Shown here piece after piece: positions 5,531-7,435 of a stretch of 7,435 nucleotides of DNA. The first letter of the stretch is position 1, and every line of letters begins with the position of its first letter. The notes beneath the pieces are model-generated. The model was not told the DNA's origin and made no database searches. It worked only from the letters and a program-made list of their open reading frames with translations. The DNA comes from an uncultured Pseudomonadaceae bacterium. GTDB taxonomy: Bacteria; Pseudomonadota; Gammaproteobacteria; Pseudomonadales; Pseudomonadaceae. The translations under genes and the position numbers were made by a program. The stretch is taken from assembly GCA_947630465.1 (NCBI GenBank), contig CANRHT010000096.1, forward strand, positions 1 to 7,435. The letters run 5' to 3'.

Positions 5531-6751
5531 TTACTCGTCGTCTGCGCCTTCGCGATCGCGGTAGCCCAACAGGTATAAAATACCGTCGAGTCCCAAAGTG
5601 GAAATCGCCTGACGCGCTGACTTTTTCACCATTGGTTTAGCGCGAAACGCCACACCTAACCCGGCTAAACCGAGCATCGGCAGGTCATTCGCTCCATCAC
5701 CTACGGCAATCGTCTGTTCAAGACGTAAACCTTCTGCAGCCGTCAGTTCACGCAGCAAATCAGCTTTACGTTGCGCATCAACAATGGGCTCAATCGCACG
5801 ACCGGTTAATTTGCCATCCACAATTTCCAACTCGTTGGCATACACATAATCAATGCCTAAACGCTCTTGCAGTTGTTTGGCAAAATAAGTGAAGCCGCCC
5901 GACAAAATAGCGGTTTTATAGCCTAAGCGTTTGAGCTCAGTAAACAGCATTTCCGCACCTTCGGTCAGACGCAGTGATGCACCAATTTCAGCCAGCACAT
6001 CTTCTGACAAGCCTTCCAGCAGCGCTAAACGCTCTCTAAAACTGGCTTTAAAATCCAACTCACCTTGCATGGCACGCTCAGTAATAGCGGCTACTTGTTC
6101 GCCCACACCTGCCGCTTTGGCCAACTCATCAATCACTTCGGCTTCAATTAAAGTCGAGTCCATATCAAACACAGCTAAGCGGCGATTGCGGCGAAATACG
6201 GTATCGCGCTGGAAAGCAATATCGACATTGAGCTCTTGCGCCACACTCAAAAATTCAGCACGTAAGGCCGCGGCATCGGCGGGCTCACCGCGCACAGAAA
6301 ACTCGATACAGCCCTTACCTTGATTGACCGGTGTATCCAGTGGCATACGGCCGGACAAACGATCAATATGATCAATATTCATCCCGTATTGCGCCGTAAT
6401 GGCACTGACACGCTGCAACTGTTCAGCGGTCACTTGCCGCGTTAACAAGGTAACGATGTAACGCGTTTTCCCCTGCCCAGCCACCCATTGCTGGTAATCC
6501 TGCTCAGACACCGGCGTAAAGCGCACTTGCTGATCCAGCTTATAACCGGTGAAGAGCACATCTTTCAGCACAGCAGACGCCTGCTCAGTGCTGGGAATCT
6601 CAACTAAAATACCGAAGGACAAGGTGTTGTGAATCACAGCTTGACCAATATCCAAAATATTTACACCACTGCGCGCTAGCACGCCAGTAATGGCCGCGGT
6701 TAACCCCGGACGGTCTTCACCTGTGATGTTAATCAGGACAATTTCGCGCAC
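5531..6751 (-). CDS. serB: Phosphoserine phosphatase SerB (two ACT domains plus HAD domain)
   Basis: SerB hydrolyses O-phospho-L-serine to serine, the last step of serine biosynthesis, in the cytoplasm. The 406-residue protein has two N-terminal ACT domains (about 1-80, starting REIVLINITGEDRPGLTAA, and about 96-175), which in this family are regulatory or oligomerising. The HAD phosphatase domain shows motif I DMDST (196-200; nucleophile Asp196, acid Asp198), Glu203 for substrate, motif II LSGGF (283-287; Ser284), motif III Lys329 and motif IV GDGANDLPML (351-360; Asp352, Asp356). All catalytic residues are intact. The start is taken as GTG, because GGAG lies 8 bases before it and the homologous N-terminus begins MREIVLIN; an in-frame ATG at 6790 would add 13 residues across the ribosome-binding site. 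It is divergent from the next gene, an arrangement also seen for serB and smp in E. coli. Confidence 0.95.
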   Translation of the reverse strand: MREIVLINITGEDRPGLTAAITGVLARSGVNILDIGQAVIHNTLSFGILVEIPSTEQASAVLKDVLFTGYKLDQQVRFTPVSEQDYQQWVAGQGKTRYIVTLLTRQVTAEQLQRVSAITAQYGMNIDHIDRLSGRMPLDTPVNQGKGCIEFSVRGEPADAAALRAEFLSVAQELNVDIAFQRDTVFRRNRRLAVFDMDSTLIEAEVIDELAKAAGVGEQVAAITERAMQGELDFKASFRERLALLEGLSEDVLAEIGASLRLTEGAEMLFTELKRLGYKTAILSGGFTYFAKQLQERLGIDYVYANELEIVDGKLTGRAIEPIVDAQRKADLLRELTAAEGLRLEQTIAVGDGANDLPMLGLAGLGVAFRAKPMVKKSARQAISTLGLDGILYLLGYRDREGADDE

Positions 6752-6757
6752 GGTACA

Positions 6758-6763
6758 TTCTCC
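6758..6763 (-). promoter_or_regulatory. Ribosome-binding site that sets the serB GTG start
   Basis: On the minus strand GGAGAA ends six bases before GTG; the GGAG core is eight bases away. This is the best Shine-Dalgarno in the area and lies inside the longer ATG-initiated frame, so it argues for the shorter protein. Confidence 0.7.
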
Positions 6764-6818
6764 GCAGATAAAAAGAGGCATTCTAGCCATTTAATCGCTT
6801 AACGTGCAGTCCTTTTGC

Positions 6819-6846
6819 TTGTTCTATGCTTTACCAGCGCTATACT
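6819..6846 (+). promoter_or_regulatory. Candidate promoter for the SMP-like gene
   Basis: A TATACT -10 (6841-6846, 5 of 6) lies 16 bases after a weak TTGTTC -35 (6819-6824, 3 of 6). The implied start near 6853 gives a leader of about 75 bases. No equally good pair was found for serB on the opposite strand within this divergent region. Confidence 0.4.
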
Positions 6847-6929
6847 TTAGCGTCTTTGCAGTGCTCCACACTGTATTAAGCGACCCGCATCCACTTTAAA
6901 CGCTTCGATGTCCTTGGAAATTTTTGTAT

Positions 6930-7435
6930 ATGGCGCTTGATTCTGTACCTCCACGTCGCTCCAGCATTAGCTCTCGCATCAGTGGCTACGTTTTCTTAAT
7001 CATTGCCACTTGTGTGCTGGCCTTTGCTTGGCTGGTGCACCATCAACTGCAATGGTCGATTCAGCAACAAGCGGATGCCTTGGGCAGCAGCTTGTTACAG
7101 CAAACGCGCGCCTCAGCCGAAAGTGCACTGTCTGCAGATGACACGCTCAGCGTCGCGGTATTATTGCGTGAACTGGTCGAAAACCCTTACGTTTCACATG
7201 CGGCGTTATACAGCGTTGATAATCGCATTCTTGCCGAAGCCGGTAAGCGCCCGAAAGCCAGTCGCCGGCAAACCGGCTTTTATTCGCAACAACTGTCGTT
7301 TCAAGATGTGGCGGCGGGCTCGCTGCATTTACATATTAATGTTAATAAACTCCAACAGCCCTTAGCCACAAGCATGCAAAGCATGGCTGCTTTAGCTGTA
7401 GTGCTGGCCGTATTTGCGTTGTTTTTATCAGTGCA
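6930..7435 (+). CDS. SerB-adjacent membrane protein, SMP/YtjB (AhpA)-like (partial, runs off right edge)
   Basis: An uninterrupted frame of 168 codons starts at ATG 6930 and continues past the window. The product begins with a basic, Ser-rich cytoplasmic tail (RRSSISSR), then a membrane segment (about residues 19-36), a likely periplasmic domain (about 38-148) and the start of a second membrane segment (about 152 onward). This layout and the head-to-head position with serB match the SMP_2 family (E. coli Smp/YtjB, AhpA-like), whose biochemical role is not established. The upstream GGAAA is a weak ribosome-binding site about 10 bases from the ATG. A sensor-type protein with a HAMP domain after the second membrane helix cannot be excluded, because that part is missing. 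That the frame is a gene is clear; the family call rests mainly on topology and context. Confidence 0.75.
   Translation, partial: MALDSVPPRRSSISSRISGYVFLIIATCVLAFAWLVHHQLQWSIQQQADALGSSLLQQTRASAESALSADDTLSVAVLLRELVENPYVSHAALYSVDNRILAEAGKRPKASRRQTGFYSQQLSFQDVAAGSLHLHINVNKLQQPLATSMQSMAALAVVLAVFALFLSV

Noticed and set aside
6752..6790. ATG start adding 13 residues to SerB
   Set aside because: The extension runs over the GGAG ribosome-binding site, and its residues (MARMPLFICGECT) do not look like the start of an ACT domain.
7003..7365. Open frame of 120 codons at the right end
   Set aside because: It is out of frame with the longer membrane-protein frame from 6930, which has a membrane-protein profile and fits the serB context.
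1..7435. A new multi-gene defence, mobile or biosynthetic system
   Set aside because: The genes lie on alternating strands, separated by terminators or promoter regions, and nearly all belong to well-known core families. No shared pathway or mobile-element signs were found.

Overview
The window looks like ordinary chromosomal DNA from a gammaproteobacterium of the Pseudomonas lineage, probably one of its lower-GC members, since base composition looks close to 50% GC by eye. The reasons are the Pseudomonas-like AspRS N-terminus (with His31 and Gly82), the four-helix membrane protein carrying a cold-shock domain beside aspS, and the SerB protein with two ACT domains lying head-to-head with a SerB-adjacent membrane protein. 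No phage, insertion sequence, CRISPR array, rRNA or tRNA gene is visible.

Layout, left to right. The 5' end of aspS runs leftward off the window. A 439-base non-coding gap with outward promoter candidates separates it from a rightward gene for a membrane-anchored cold-shock-domain protein, which ends at a strong intrinsic terminator. A leftward glutamate dehydrogenase gene (ELFV family, 427 aa) converges on it, and a second hairpin lies between the two stops. A 337-base divergent intergenic region then leads to a rightward PilU-type retraction ATPase gene, which stands without pilT here. It is followed, 68 bases later and across a hairpin, by an old yellow enzyme family flavin oxidoreductase. 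That gene converges on leftward serB, with a long hairpin between them. serB is divergent from the 5' part of a membrane protein gene that runs off the right end and is best explained as the SMP (SerB-adjacent membrane protein, YtjB/AhpA-like) homologue.

Functionally these are mostly single-gene units rather than one pathway: translation (aspS), a putative cold or RNA-binding membrane protein, glutamate/2-oxoglutarate interconversion (gdh), twitching motility (pilU-like), ene-reduction (OYE family) and the last step of serine synthesis (serB). I looked for an undescribed multi-gene system and did not find one. The points most worth checking are the predicted non-discriminating AspRS, the membrane-tethered cold-shock domain with a long leader, and the solitary PilU-type ATPase with a repeat-bearing upstream region.
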